Assembly (NCBI GenBank): GCA_964017145.1
Contig: OZ024852.1
Location: forward strand, 2,481,945 to 2,545,944
Source of the DNA: Agrocybe praecox
Taxonomy: Eukaryota > Basidiomycota > Agaricomycetes > Agaricales > Agrocybaceae
DNA: 64,000 nt
Direction: 5' to 3'
Part shown: positions 12,363 to 22,959 of the stretch, one piece after another
Numbering within the stretch: position 1 is the first letter of the stretch
Layout of the letters: every line of letters begins with the position of its first letter
The notes under the pieces: model-generated
Databases searched by the model: none
What the model was told of the DNA's origin: nothing
The model's input: only the letters and a program-made list of their open reading frames with translations
Program-made: the position numbers and the translations under genes

Positions 12363-12617
12363 GACGATCATGGCACACTCACATTCGTAAAATCATTCGG
12401 CCAGGTCTATCTCCTGCCAAATCTTGATGCCAAAGGCGCATGCGTGGATCAGGCTCTCGCCCGCAACGTTTTGATGTTAGCCATCCCCGACACATGGGTG
12501 TGCACTCGCTACAGGTTGGTGACTTGGTCATCTATTATTATTATTATTTGACTTTTTTCTAACATTGTAAACGATCTTTAATAGTGGTGTTAGGTGGATC
12601 GATGATCCATTCGGATG
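12363..12617 (+). CDS. possible 3' exons of an unrecognised gene
   Basis: Two segments join cleanly: 12363-12514 follows a TTGTATTCAG acceptor and is open for 50 codons (DDHGTLTFVKSFGQVYLLP and on), and a GTTGGT donor with an ATAG acceptor at 12584 joins it in phase to 12585-12617, giving TRYSGVRWIDDPFG and a TGA stop. Composition looks like protein. The upstream exon is unclear: candidate frames between 12105 and 12335 each carry a problem, and no start was fixed. No known domain was recognised. It could be a gene fragment left at the edge of the duplicated block. Confidence 0.25.
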
Positions 12618-12846
12618 AAGGATGAAAGATGGAGATTATAAAGACCATTACTTACTCATTTATGGTTCACCGCTGTATGCTGCCAGTGTAAACCCGTTTT
12701 CTCTCGATATTTGGAATTATATTCTTAGAACATCCCTCGTAGTCATAGCCCCATGATCATGACCGATTGACAACCCCCCCCCAGTACTCAGGCCTCGTAT
12801 GAAATTGTCAATGACTCGAAGATTGGACTTATTACTGATTCTCGAC

Positions 12847-14353
12847 TTAAATTTTGCCATCCTCTAAAAGTGCCAAAGTGCACTGTCGATCCAAGGCCGG
12901 AACGGCGTCAAGAAATAAATAATTCACAGTAATGCATGCTACAAAAAAATTAGGATGGGTTATCATGCATCCGAATGCGTAGAAGTCTTCCTGCTCGGTG
13001 TCCGTGTTAGGCATGCTAGCATAGACCCAGTGTTTAGAGCCCCTTTTCTTTCTCGTCACACGCTGCCTACTTATGAAAGATATCGTCGTCAGATTAGGGG
13101 CAACGGACCCCCAATTCCTTGCCTGTGTTTTTCTAACCCTGCATGGAGCGATCGCTTGGTCTCGAAGGATGTCGGTGTCGGGATCACAGCCTGTGATCCA
13201 GTATCGTACCCACAGGTCAAAGTGGAGTCTTTCCAACTTGGGAAAGAGAGGAAGGATTCTCTTTACATAATGCGTATCCTGTTCGCGCGTAATCATTAGA
13301 TATGCTGCTATATAACGTGTATGAATGACTCACAAATTCGCATGGAACCAGAGATGCAAAAGTAAGCTTGTAGATGTTAGGAAACACAGAGACCATATTC
13401 TCCATGAGTCCCAGTAGATCGATTGTATCGGTGTTCGAGTCGGCCAGTTGAACGGTGAGTGCTGTGATAATGTTCGGATCTAGCTTCATTGAAGAGTAGC
13501 TAAAGTCTGTGGCAAACTCTTCTTTCAATGTGCTGTGGATCGATGCGATGACATCAGAGGAATATAGGATAGGGTATATCGTAAGATCAGACAACACCAG
13601 TTGCAAGAGGTCTTTTGATTTGATAGTGATGACTATTGGGAGCTTGGAAACAGCATTACGGAGCTGGAGCTCGCGAAGAAATGCTACCAAGCAACCGTCT
13701 TGTGCTTCAGTCTCTACAGCCAACATCCGCAATGTTGGTCTTTCTTGGATAATTCGCGGAACGTCGATGAAGCCAAGGCTACAGTAAATGGTGTGCAATC
13801 GATTGAAGTCGCCACGGCTGTTGTGTTTTATACCTTGTCAGTGCGGTCTGCGTTGCAAATTGCAATGCCTAAAGGGTTACAAACCAAATTAAATCAGTTA
13901 TATCCCCTATCCATTTCTCTAGGACTTCGGACATGCAAGAGCCACATCTTTCCATCAATTTTAAGACCCGCAAAGACGGCATATTGACCAAGGCATCCAG
14001 GAGTTCTCCTTTGAGTGTACGTATATAATAATCGGACTCTTTGTTGTACTTCCCGGCTTCCTCGAATGACTTGACCTCAATCGCAAGGCATCGAACAAGT
14101 CTGCATTTATCAGGGTAATTGGCTAAAGTATGTAGCGCCTTCTTTGTGACATTTTGGTATAAATGTCGTTCTGCTTCCAGCCGACAAGTACTGTTAACCC
14201 GTGCAAAACTCGCGAGAGTATCTTGGGGGCAAAACTCGATGATGCATAGGACAAGTTCAAGAGGTAACAACTAGAATCAAATCAAATGAAGGAGATCATT
14301 ATTAATCAACATATTAGTGTGTATGATATCTTGCAGAGAACACATACGTGCAT
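12847..14353 (-). CDS. F-box-like protein (duplicate copy 1, possibly damaged)
   Basis: The start is a two-codon first exon: ATG CAC at 14353-14348, then an intron with a GTATGT donor (14347-14271, 77 nt), then LLPLELVLCIIEFCPQDTLASF, an F-box-like head that would bind Skp1 in an SCF ubiquitin ligase. The rest resembles agaricomycete F-box/LRR-type proteins with no clear repeat: SLRVLKL, RPTLRMLAVE, FPKLERLHFDLW. Other introns: 54-55 nt ending CTGTAG near 13783, and about 60 nt starting GTGAGT near 13333. A TAG at 13871-13869 follows IWFVTL. It is either a nonsense change (copy 2 has CAG there) or the AG of an intron whose donor I could not find. The stop used is at 12847. Function inferred only from the F-box. 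Confidence 0.55.
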
Positions 14354-14520
14354 TTTCAACCAAATGTGATGATCAACCTGTCAGTGTAGTGGTGGTAGAG
14401 GCGGAGATGTGTTGTTGCAGCTCCGACATTGTGTACCTGTGGACAAAACCTTCAACTTCAATCTCCGAAGGCACAATAATTCGGCTTGACCCTCCCGTAG
14501 GCTCGTAACCAGTCGTTACC

Positions 14521-14660
14521 TAGACTCGCGACCAGTGCGTTACGGTGGTGATTACGCAAGCTTGGTCATTTGTCATGATTTAGAGTTTCCTAAGCTCCGA
14601 CGGCCATCAAACGGAACTCATTCGGACTACGAAATGGGGCATCACCACCTAACGACTGGG
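14521..14660. repeat. left terminal inverted repeat of the transposon
   Basis: The outer 34 bp begin TAGACTCGCGACCAG and end GGTGGTGATTA. The inner part contains the CGGAACTCATTCGGACTACG block and a further inverted CACCACCTAACGACTGG, an internal echo of the terminus. It is matched in inverted orientation by 17735-17852. Confidence 0.7.
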
Positions 14661-14898
14661 AGTTACGGGGACGATTTTGGAGGATTCGCCAGCGTGACAA
14701 AGACTTAGCGAAATTTCGCGTTTTCCGCGCGCACTTTTCTTCGTCGAAATCCTTCCTCTACCTTTCCACATCCAAAAATTCATGTAATTAGCAACTGATA
14801 TGTCTTCCTAGAAGTAGTATGCAACATAATATATATTAAAAAGATCAACTTTCGTAGTCTATAGAGGTTTATGAGAGGTATAAACAGTGATGAGGTGG

Positions 14899-16172
14899 TC
14901 ATTTAGTGGGACCATCAGAAGAAGGTTGCTGAAAACTCGAAGGCATGGGGTTCCTTGAGGGTGTTTGATGATATGTATGTTGAGGTAATTGGTACTGAGG
15001 GTAATGAGCCATGTAAGGTGGGTAATGTATGGCACTGGTAGGCATAGTTGAATATGGATTGTAGGGCATGTGGTTGGGACTTGAATAGACGAAGGGACTT
15101 GAATACACAGCCCCCGGCATGTAGGTGAATGAGCTTGACATGCCCGAGAATGCTGGTTGCATCGTAGGCGGCGTTTGGGATACTGCGTCACCGTGATGGA
15201 CAGGTGTCGACCGTGGGACTGATGTGGATGCAACATTGGCTACTGTGACTGTCGGTTTCCTCTTCTTTACTTCGATCTCGTTATTGTTTTCCAGGTGCTC
15301 TGCGGCTCTCTTCTCTACGCGTTTTTGCTGGACCTTAGCCTGCATCGGGGCGATATTCAATTGATGCATCATATTGAGCAAGGTGTCCCCATATCGACCG
15401 AACCATGGCCAGTCCTCACCAGTCACTTTCTCGAGGTCTTTTAATCTCTCTATGGGGCCGACCGAGGACAGCGTTTCGAGTAAATCGTCTCGTAAGATAG
15501 CAGAGGGTGGAAGCATGGAGCCTTTGAAGTCATCCGCCCAGGTCTGTTGGCGCCACTCTTGTAGAGCCACCTTTACTCTTTCATCGAGAGCACCCGTTTT
15601 GACCGCCGCCTTTCTAGACGCTATCTCGGGTGCGGCAGGGCGTGTTTTGTTAAGGAGCGAAGGGTCACAGAGATCGCAACATGGTGCTGTTGGCTCTATT
15701 CAACGTCTGCGTAAGTGTCAACTTCAATCATACTAGGACTGTATAAGTGACTTACGAGGCGGTTTGTTTCCATAGATTTGCGTCAAAATATGTCGCCGAC
15801 ATATTCCTGTTTGTACAAGCGAATAAAGTCCTTCATCCTTCGATAATGCATCCAAATACACCTCAGCCTTCGTCGGGATCTCATCGCTTTTGCCATGGTG
15901 CGCTCCTCGCTGTGATCCATGTTTTGCCGCATATCCTTTTGGAGCCTTGGGGTAAGCAGTCGATTCCCTGACTCCAGTTCGCTTTCCATCCGATTTTTTT
16001 CCTGATTCAACTTTCGATAGATCTGCGTCGTACACAGATTTCTCGACGAGTAAAACTGCCAATCCGGTTCTTGTTGGGTTGCGTGCAGCTCGTCCAGCTC
16101 GTTGGACGAATGACGATACCGATGATGGCAACTTCCACTGCACAACAATGTCAATGTTTGGTATGTTACAGC
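14899..16172 (-). pseudogene. RecQ-type DNA helicase, C-terminal part only
   Basis: A 3'-5' DNA helicase fragment. Reading from 16172 downward after a TTCAACAG acceptor: GCNIPNIDIVVQWKLPSS, then SFVQRAGRAARNPTRTG (helicase motif VI with the arginine finger), then the zinc-binding region CRRHILTQIYGNKPP joined across an intron (donor GTAAGT near 15756) to TAPCCDLCDPSLL. The C-terminal tail is DDFKGSMLPPSAILRDDLLE, DWPWFGRYGDTLL, a Lys/Glu-rich stretch and a Pro/Ser/Tyr-rich end; stop at 14899. Motifs 0 to V, including Walker A and the DEAH-type box, are missing because the sequence runs into the opposite-strand DUF6589 segment. It cannot act as a helicase alone. Such RecQ-like genes are numerous in mushroom genomes. 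Confidence 0.8.
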
Positions 16173-17491
16173 CCTGTTGAACAGTGTTTTAGTGGATGCA
16201 TATTATACTAATAAATATCGCGATTGGAATGACTTGGTCAAGCACGCTGAAGCTATATACGATCAGTTCACCGATTCCTCTGTTGTCGAAGGGCTCCGCA
16301 CAAAACGAGCAGAGTGTAATTCAGAGGCAAAACCAACCGAAGGAGACATGGTCTACGAAAATGCAGTCTTATTTTTGCGTGATGCTTTAATCTCACGCGA
16401 GTTCACGGATGCTGTGAAGGCTGGAGATTCTGGACGTGTGGTCTTAGTTCTCAAAATCTGGGCACTAGGGTTTCGGGGTAATGGAAGAACCAAGTACGCA
16501 CACGAAATGTTACACTTAATACACCATCTCACAAACATTTGGACTGAGAAAGTCAGGTAAGAAATATATATATTTGTATCTACGAAGTCATTACTCTGCT
16601 GATGATATGGTACAGGGACATAATATACAATAATTGGCTGCTCAACCCAACCGGCAAACCTAATAGTTGGGTCGAGGTGGACCTTGTTCAAGAGCACCTC
16701 AATTTTTGGATTAAGGTAGTAGTCAGAGCTGGGTTACCGTCTACGTGTATGCTGAAGGAACACCACAGAGTTTCTATAAAGCCCATGGAAGCAATGCTTC
16801 ATGGGAATGGTTAGCAACGATCTCTCCCTGCGTCGATGTGCTAAGACAGCTTGCACGAAACTTTCATACCATGCTCGGGTCTGATCAAGGTACACGCCAC
16901 GCCCCTCCTGATCTATCGAAAGACATTGCAACGCTCATGCAGAGCCTAGACGAGCACGAAGTGTATCGCATCAAAAAAGGTCGAGTCCTGGATAACGACG
17001 ACCTTCCTGTAAAAGACGTGATTGCGTCAGGCTTCCAGAGCTTGGTTACAGGGACAAAGAACCCACTTTCAGACTATAATGATGCTTTTATACGTCTTCA
17101 AAGGCGCCGAAACATGAAACCTATAGTCATCAACGATAAGAAGGTCAATATGGAGGCTTCCGATCCTAGAGATGAAATAGACTCACCTATTCAGTTACCA
17201 CAAACCAACGACGACGAAGTTATCATGACTAGTGATGTAAATCCCTTCGTGACTCCACAGGACGACGTTGAAGACATCAACAATGAACCCGCTGAAGTGG
17301 AAGATAGGGTCAGCGAGGTGGAACAGGTCCTTCTAGATCTCGAAAGTGGTGAAACTAACGAGTCGTCATTTCCGGTTTGGGACGAAGCTGACGTGAGTCT
17401 GGACATGGACACTGTGGTATTGGATGTCGAAGATGTCGAAGATGACGGTGATAGTGTGTGCTGGAGCAGTGACGATGAAAGAGGGAGGTAG
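16157..17491 (+). pseudogene. DUF6589-family protein, C-terminal part only
   Basis: The family is large in Agaricomycetes and of unknown function. Visible: WYVTALLNSVLVDAYY, AVKAGDSGRVVLVLKIWALGFRG cut across 16400-16480, YAHEMLHLIHHL, then after an intron (donor GTAAGA at 16559) NWLLNPTGKPNSWVEVDLVQEHLNFWIK, and after a second 54-nt intron (GTAGTA...CACCACAG) YKAHGSNASWEWL, the usual arrangement of the domain. The tail (17200-17491) is strongly acidic. Splice sites here are clean and no stop interrupts, so the retained part looks recently functional. The N-terminal several hundred residues are absent: the frame closes near 16125, where the opposite helicase fragment begins. Confidence 0.75.
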
Positions 17492-17612
17492 GAATTAGTA
17501 CGGAGTAGCAAAAGACGTTTGGAAGACGTGGCAATTAATTCGAAATTCTACTAAGTGTTTTGTGACATCCGTGACCCTACTAAAAGTGCCCCGTACGTCC
17601 CAGCCGTTACCT

Positions 17613-17730
17613 GGAGATGCTCGCGGCGGCTCTCGGCACTTAGCGGAGTTTGACAGGTAACGGCTGGTCACGAGCCTAGTCGTTACCTGTCGAACTCCGC
17701 TTTATGCCGAGAGTAGCCGTGAGCATCTCC
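17613..17730. repeat. long palindrome inside the transposon's right end
   Basis: Two 50-nt arms, 17613-17662 (GGAGATGCTC...) and 17681-17730 (...GAGCATCTCC), are inverted copies with about six mismatches, separated by 18 nt. DNA or RNA could fold into a 50-bp hairpin. It lies between the DUF6589 stop codon and the right terminal repeat. No matching hairpin was seen at the left end. Confidence 0.85.
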
Positions 17731-17734
17731 TAGG

Positions 17735-17852
17735 TGGTGAAGCCCTTTTCATAGTCCGATATGATGTCCGCTTGATATTAGGAAGCCAAACAATGCCACG
17801 ATAAGTAATAAGCAATAACTAATCACCACCTAACGTACTGGTCGCGAGTCTA
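17735..17852. repeat. right terminal inverted repeat of the transposon
   Basis: It is the inverted counterpart of 14521-14660. The outermost 33 bp (17820-17852) read TAATCACCACCTAACG to GTCGCGAGTCTA, and the inner block CATAGTCCGATATGATGTCCG pairs with the left-end block. TA flanks the GACTCG tip on both sides, so a TA target duplication is possible but cannot be told from the palindromic tip itself. Confidence 0.7.
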
Positions 17853-18330
17853 ACCCTCCTGGTAGAAAGAGATAAACCATCGAAGTTAAATGAAATTTGG
17901 CGCTCGTGACGACCCAAACTTTATAATACTGACGTGCACATAACTAATTGGTGCAGCGACACATATTGCGCTCGGGCGGTGACCGGATCGAGTCATGGAA
18001 AATGGAGAAGATGGGAAATAAGGATAACAAGTTGGAGAGAAGTATCGCTCTGGAGTGCCATCAGTCGTCCCTTCCAGACTCCGGCCTTCTTTCTGCCACA
18101 TACTCAGGTCCTGCACGAGTCAAGTCCCACATTCGAAGAGCCTAGAGATTCAAATTACCTATCTAGGTAATAATTAAGTTTTGGTACCGTCGAGGACAAG
18201 AGATAAATTCCCTTTACGAGGAGCATAAGAGTTCAAGCCCAACGAAGAACTTGAAGCACACTTAACCAGGGAGATTGCACACAACACAACAAAGCCGCCT
18301 CCCAGTTCTTTGCCATCTAACGATCTGTAC

Positions 18331-19246
18331 ATGTCGTCCCTCTTCCTTCTCCCTCCTCTCTTACCCCCTCATCCTCACCCACGCCGAAAATCACCTCAAG
18401 CCAAAACCAAGCAGCAGGAAATGGACGCTCGCTTTGCTTTCCTCCTCGTACGCATATCCCCATACTCAGGCATAGAGGAATGTCATCCCGTTCCCGAGGA
18501 GCTGTCTGGGGAGTGATTCAGAGTCAGAGCCCGAGTCGGTGGGGGGTCTTCCTCTACGTCTTCCAGGCATCGGCATCGATTGTTGTCGTTCTCCCAGGGG
18601 TACAGGTCCATGTTCAAGTGCAGATGCAGATGCAGACTCCGCCTCGGATCGTCCCTCAGTACTCGGTACTTAGTCTCAAGAACCCCAGGGTGCAGACGCG
18701 GACGCGGATAGCGATACCAAGTCTCTGGATCAACACCGACGAGACGCAGATAAAGATTACGATTACGATACGACCCTCCTCAAGACGTTCGACTCTCTGC
18801 TCCTCGGCGTCAGCGTTGGGAAACAAAAGCGGGCGGAATCCCAAACCCAAGACCCCCCACCGCCTCCTTATTCAGCCACCCTCATCATCATCATCCCAAT
18901 TCCCCTCCTCCTCTCTCCTCAGTCTCCTTCGAAGTCGTCGTCTCCTCTTGCTACGCACGTAGCTGATGATAATGGAGACGTCCTCGTCCTGACTGAGAAG
19001 AAACATCTGTCTTCGAGCCCCGTGCCCGTACTGGTAAACGAAAGGATCGTGATCGAGCACGCCCACGTTCAACGTCAACTCCTGACTTCGAATGGACAGG
19101 AAGAGGGAAAGAGGAAGACGCCAATGAGGGCTTCGCCTGAGCCCCCGAAGGTTTTTGGCTCGACTAAATCGACGTTGGGTACGCAGCAGCAACAACACCA
19201 AAACAACAAAAGCAACAGCGCCCCGTCCTCTCTACGTCGTACATGA
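18331..19246 (+). CDS. unrecognised low-complexity open region
   Basis: An ATG at 18331 falls two or three bases beyond the right edge of the duplicated block. Long open stretches follow, rich in Asp/Ala/Ser (repeated GAC GCG GAC GCG GAT codons near 18695) and in Pro/Ser. One frame is open from about 18668 to the TGA at 19244-19246 and includes TLLKTFDSLLLGVSVGKQKR and VLVNERIVIEHAHVQRQLL. Upstream frames end in TAG at 18676 and elsewhere, so introns would be needed and were not resolved. No domain is recognised. It may be a real fast-evolving protein or chance openness in biased sequence. Confidence 0.25.
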
Positions 19247-20324
19247 TCGCGTTTGTTGGAGTATTGAGTTGAGCCGAGAAGGGTGCATGTTTTTGCTTTC
19301 GCTTTCACCACCAGTCGAGGTATACCGGACACGACGACCCTTTCACAACACGGACCTCTTCTATTGCAAGCACCAGCACGATCCCTCCTCTCGTCCTCCC
19401 CCTTGATTGATGTCCGATGGACGACACGAGTAGATGCGTCTTTGTTGCGCTGTGCTGTGTTGCCTCGCTGGCTGGCACCCTGCATCTCGATCCATATCTG
19501 TGATGTTGTGTCAATGAGGGCTTCTTGAGTCGGTTCCTTCCTGTCGGATCGATCATCTCCTGGTTTTCTTTTCTTTTTGTCTTCTTTCTCATCGGTTTTC
19601 CTTAGTATCTTTCTTGGGGGGTTTTCTTCTCATTTTTCTCACCTAGTCTCCTCTTATCTCATTTGTGTCTCCTTGCTTTCGCTTTCTCATCATCATCTTG
19701 CTATCCATTTGTTATCCGTTCCTTTTCTCATTCTCATTCTCATTTTTCAGTTTCTTCTTTCCTCTTAAACATCTTATCTATCCAAAAAACCTACCTATAC
19801 ACACATATACATCTTGTCTTTTCACCACGTCTCATCTTACGTCCGCTCCTCCACGCTCCTCCTTGGATGGATCCTTCTTGAATGAAGAATCCGAGTCGAG
19901 TCAAGTGGTTAGATCGATGGGCTTCTCACCACTACCACCACTATCACCTCGTCGTCCAATCCATCTATATTATCACGACTTACTTACACCTTACGCTACG
20001 CCCCCACATCTCGAGTCTCGACGACGCCCCACTGTCCGCACGCACGCGCCTTTTAGCTTGACGCATTTATTCACGACCACGGTGTTGACCCTTCTGCATA
20101 TGTATGTATGCAGGAGAGTACTTAGCGCAACGCAATGCAGTCCAGTCCAGTCACTAGCACGCAAGTGACATTGTCTTGTCCTCCTACCGGCCTACTGAGA
20201 GGCAATCAAGGGGTGCACTGCATGCATCCCATGCTCCAGCTTCGCGCTGTTCCTGTTGCCGCATACGTACGACCTACGAACCGATATAACAATCAGGAAT
20301 AGACGTCGATCCGTTTTTATTTCA

Positions 20325-20358
<34 letters not shown>

Positions 20359-20968
20359 ATACATACGAAAGTCGCATATATGCGGTCTTTCGACCCTTCA
20401 AAAAATACAATCATCATTTGTGACTAGACGCCCTAGGCTTGGAGAGGCTGGTAGTACTGTGTGATCACTGGCTGTCTACCTATATACCTATATATCTCAA
20501 GCTCCGTGTCCTAGGTATGTATGTACGTGCTAGCTCAGTACATACATTACGCTTATGCTGTTTTTCCGATGAACAGACTACGTAGAATCACATAATAAAG
20601 TTTTCGAGGAGACGCGGCTCAGAGCAATCGGAACCCTAACAAATTCCATGTAGTCAGAGGAGACCGAAATTACTGATTTATTGTCTTTGACGTGTTGGCG
20701 CGGAATTTTACACGGCATTATGGGAAAGTCCATTGCTATAATTAAAAGCAGAAACATGAATTAAATTAAGGTATCGAAATTCGAGAGAATCTTGTAAATT
20801 ATATATATTACGAAGAGATATTGGCATTGATGCCACGATTAAATATATAGAGAGATGATTGCAACATAGGGACCGTGGACGACGGTGAGGCAAGGAAGAA
20901 GCTACGGATGATACCAAATTTGAGAAAAGGGGGTTAATACTGCAGGTATATCCCGTACCGTATATATT
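19247..20968. other. 1.7 kb without a recognised gene; CT-rich tract and microsatellite
   Basis: 19560-19800 is a strongly pyrimidine-rich strand (CTT/CTC runs), the composition seen in long 5' leaders or promoters of agaricomycete genes, but no gene start follows. 20326-20356 is an (AC)15 microsatellite. The rest shows no motif or exon chain. It forms the 3' side of the membrane-protein gene at 20969. Confidence 0.5.
20326..20356. repeat. (AC)n microsatellite
   Basis: A perfect 31-nt alternating CA tract, preceded by TTCAT and followed by TTATACATAC. It is a simple repeat likely to vary in length between strains. Confidence 0.95.
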
Positions 20969-22279
20969 TTAGACTTCTTGAATAGGATTTCGGATGTTTG
21001 TGCCAGCATCAAGAGGTACTTCTTGAATCTCAGAGCTGTCGTGATTTTGAAGAGCGGCTGCAAAGGCACTAACGACGTCATCATTTGGTACTGAGCTCAT
21101 ATTGGTTGACTCGAACTCCTCGGTTGAATTCTTGTTTCTCAATTTGAGACGGACAACCATGAGAGTCGGTGCAAATGCCTATCAAATCGATTCAGGGTGA
21201 TCAGCTGAGAAGCTCCACAAGGTAATTCATAATCCACTTACGGTTGTGATAGACATAACTGCATTGGCATATGCTTCTGCATTGAGGAAAGATGCTTCAG
21301 ACGCAGACAATGGGGGGCTACGGTTACCGCTGAACCAACTGATTGCTGTCATCAATGTTGAGCAGGAGTATAAGGCCGAGGACTCTATCGTTATTTCAAA
21401 GAGTTTCATGTATTTTCTTCGAGCCTTGTGATTTCCGGTCGTTGAAGAACAGATTTTCATGCCAATTGCAAGTGACACAATCATACTTGTTGCAGCTGTC
21501 ACACACTGGGTAGTCGCATACAGGATGTTTAACTGTTGCTCAACTTTATCTGTCTGATAGCGCAGTGGGTCTAGGTTAAACAGAAAATACATGAGAATTA
21601 TGGTAATGCCCATCACTGTAAAACTATATCAATGTACAATTTGGAAGAAACAGAGACACTGGAATTACCAATTTCAACAATATAAAGAACCAGAAATGCA
21701 AGTGTGATGTATTTCCGGTCACGAAAAAGTTGCCAGGAACGCCATGTCTAAAATTCTTGTCAGCAAGATGAAGTAATACAGCTCATACGATATTTACCAG
21801 CAAACCATCCGCAAGAACTTGACCTAATCCTGACAATATTGCAGTTATGATAGCTTCCGCAGGCGAGGCCTGGTTAGTAAACGCGGACAAATAAAAGATA
21901 TCATATCTAGTGTTGGCTTCTCCTGCAAAGCAAGTAACCATATAAACCCAGTTCCCGATCAAAGATCCCAGAGTGCAACCAAACAGTCCTGCAAGAACAC
22001 TGGTAACCACTCGTTGACCTGGCTGGGACCTCCGTGCTGGAAATTTATTAGCATTTTATGCCTTCCTTATGCAGTAGGCTGCCCCCACAATAAATTCGAA
22101 ATGTTATCAAATAAAACCCAATATATGCTCCTAGTATGTAAAGTTGTTCAGCCACATTATGTTCCATAAAGGTGGTACTTACCTCCAAGAAATTGTAACA
22201 TCAATGTTGAATTTAAGTTACCGCTAATAAGGGATTTTTGAAATGATATGGGGTAGGTGCCATCGTCATGGGAAGACAT
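20969..22279 (-). CDS. seven-helix integral membrane protein, family uncertain
   Basis: The ATG at 22279 begins MSSHDDGTYPISF. With introns removed (including GTAAGT...ACTAG near 22180 and GTGGGG...TCCAG near 22090) seven hydrophobic helices follow: LMLQFLGGAYIGFYLITFRI, VTSVLAGLFGCTLGSLIGNWV, EAIITAILSGLGQVLADGLL, a helix beginning ITLAFLVLYIVEIVMGITII, LNILYATTQCVTAATSMIVS, SALYSCSTLMTAISWF, and the last ending ITTAFAPTLMVVRLKL. The polar tail is about 60 residues and stops at 20969. This is the layout of the large agaricomycete families of receptor-like seven-helix proteins (for example DUF6534-type), but no signature ties it to one. It lies between the two F-box copies. Confidence 0.7.
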
Positions 22280-22959
22280 AATGGAATCTGGGTCTGGGAT
22301 ACCCAAATTCAAGTAGTCGCTGCCTTTAAGTACTATTACGAGCGTCTATTCTGGGGGGCTTGAATCAAGTTGTCGCGGCACACTTTGCGCATCGACGAGA
22401 GCGAGCCATGTAACATTGGTACGATCCAGTCTCAAAAGAGCTCGAGATTGATCATCGAACCAGTGCTATCAGCACAAGCACGGAAACTGAGGACAAGTCT
22501 CGTACTTTTAGTCATTTCCAATGATTTTAGGTGCCATACGCTTCGATATCATGATGGTATTGATAATATTAAGACCCCCCCCCCCCCAGGCACTTCTAGG
22601 CATTCATCTCATATGCTTAATGCCCGGCACCATCTTATCCTTAAGAGACATAAGCATATCCATTCTGATCAGTCGCACATTGATCTGGGATTACTGCTCA
22701 ACTCAAATCCTGAACAGTTCACTAGTATACAAATGTTATGTTATACTGCAGTTGCTAATATCTGTAACCTATACTGAGCTGTCATATCGAGCCCGGCCAG
22801 AACTCGAAGCCTCGATGAACAGACGAAGCTTGATCTTCAGCTGGACTTGACTCTTGAGGAATGTTACTACCTGACACAGGAGTTTCCGATACCTGTTCAG
22901 TCAACGAATAGATACCCACACACACCCCAATTCGCAAGCAATACATCTCACTGAGGAAG
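22280..22959. other. intergenic region with a poly-C run
   Basis: No gene is recognised. A run of 14 C lies at 22575-22588, shortly before the left edge of the second duplication copy; copy 1 has nine C (12774-12782) in the corresponding position. Flanking bases do not align, so shared origin of the runs is unproven. Confidence 0.4.

Larger units (their letters stand above)
14521..17852. mobile_element. DNA transposon with terminal inverted repeats carrying helicase and DUF6589 segments
   Basis: The left end 14521-14554 (TAGACTCGCGACCAGTGCGT...) and the right end 17820-17852 are inverted copies with one indel and two or three mismatches. Inverted similarity continues inward: CGGAACTCATTCGGACTACG near 14616-14640 pairs with the complement of 17740-17770, so the repeats reach about 130 bp. 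The element sits in copy 1 of the duplication and is absent from copy 2, so it entered afterwards. Its cargo is a helicase C-terminus (-) and a DUF6589 C-terminus (+), head to head. The exact edge and target-site duplication are unclear: about 110 bp on the left and 55 bp on the right lie between the repeat ends and the point where duplication homology resumes. It is probably an internally deleted derivative of a larger element. Confidence 0.7.
12890..18328. repeat. segmental duplication, copy 1 (split by a transposon)
   Basis: 12890 to about 14412 and about 17905 to 18328 match 22960-25071 in the same order and orientation, at roughly 90% or better by eye over long stretches. The first block holds the F-box gene; the second is noncoding. 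The break between them (14412-17905) is where the transposon lies. Homology stops abruptly at 18328 on the right. Both copies have a poly-C run shortly before the left edge (12774-12782; 22575-22588). Confidence 0.85.

Noticed and set aside
14859..15236. Minus-strand open frame rich in His/Pro overlapping the helicase tail
   Set aside because: It is a shadow of the helicase C-terminal low-complexity region in another frame; the helicase frame has splice sites and family motifs.
19577..20168. Leu/Ser/Phe-rich plus-strand frames resembling membrane proteins
   Set aside because: Produced by the CT-rich strand: all three frames give hydrophobic translations, with no start context, splice sites or motif.
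20290..20400. (CA)n tract considered as part of a CRISPR-like or other structured array
   Set aside because: It is a plain dinucleotide microsatellite with no spacers; CRISPR arrays are not expected in a fungal nuclear genome.
12774..22588. Poly-C runs as the mechanistic cause of the duplication
   Set aside because: The runs lie outside the aligned blocks and their flanks do not match, so a causal link cannot be supported.
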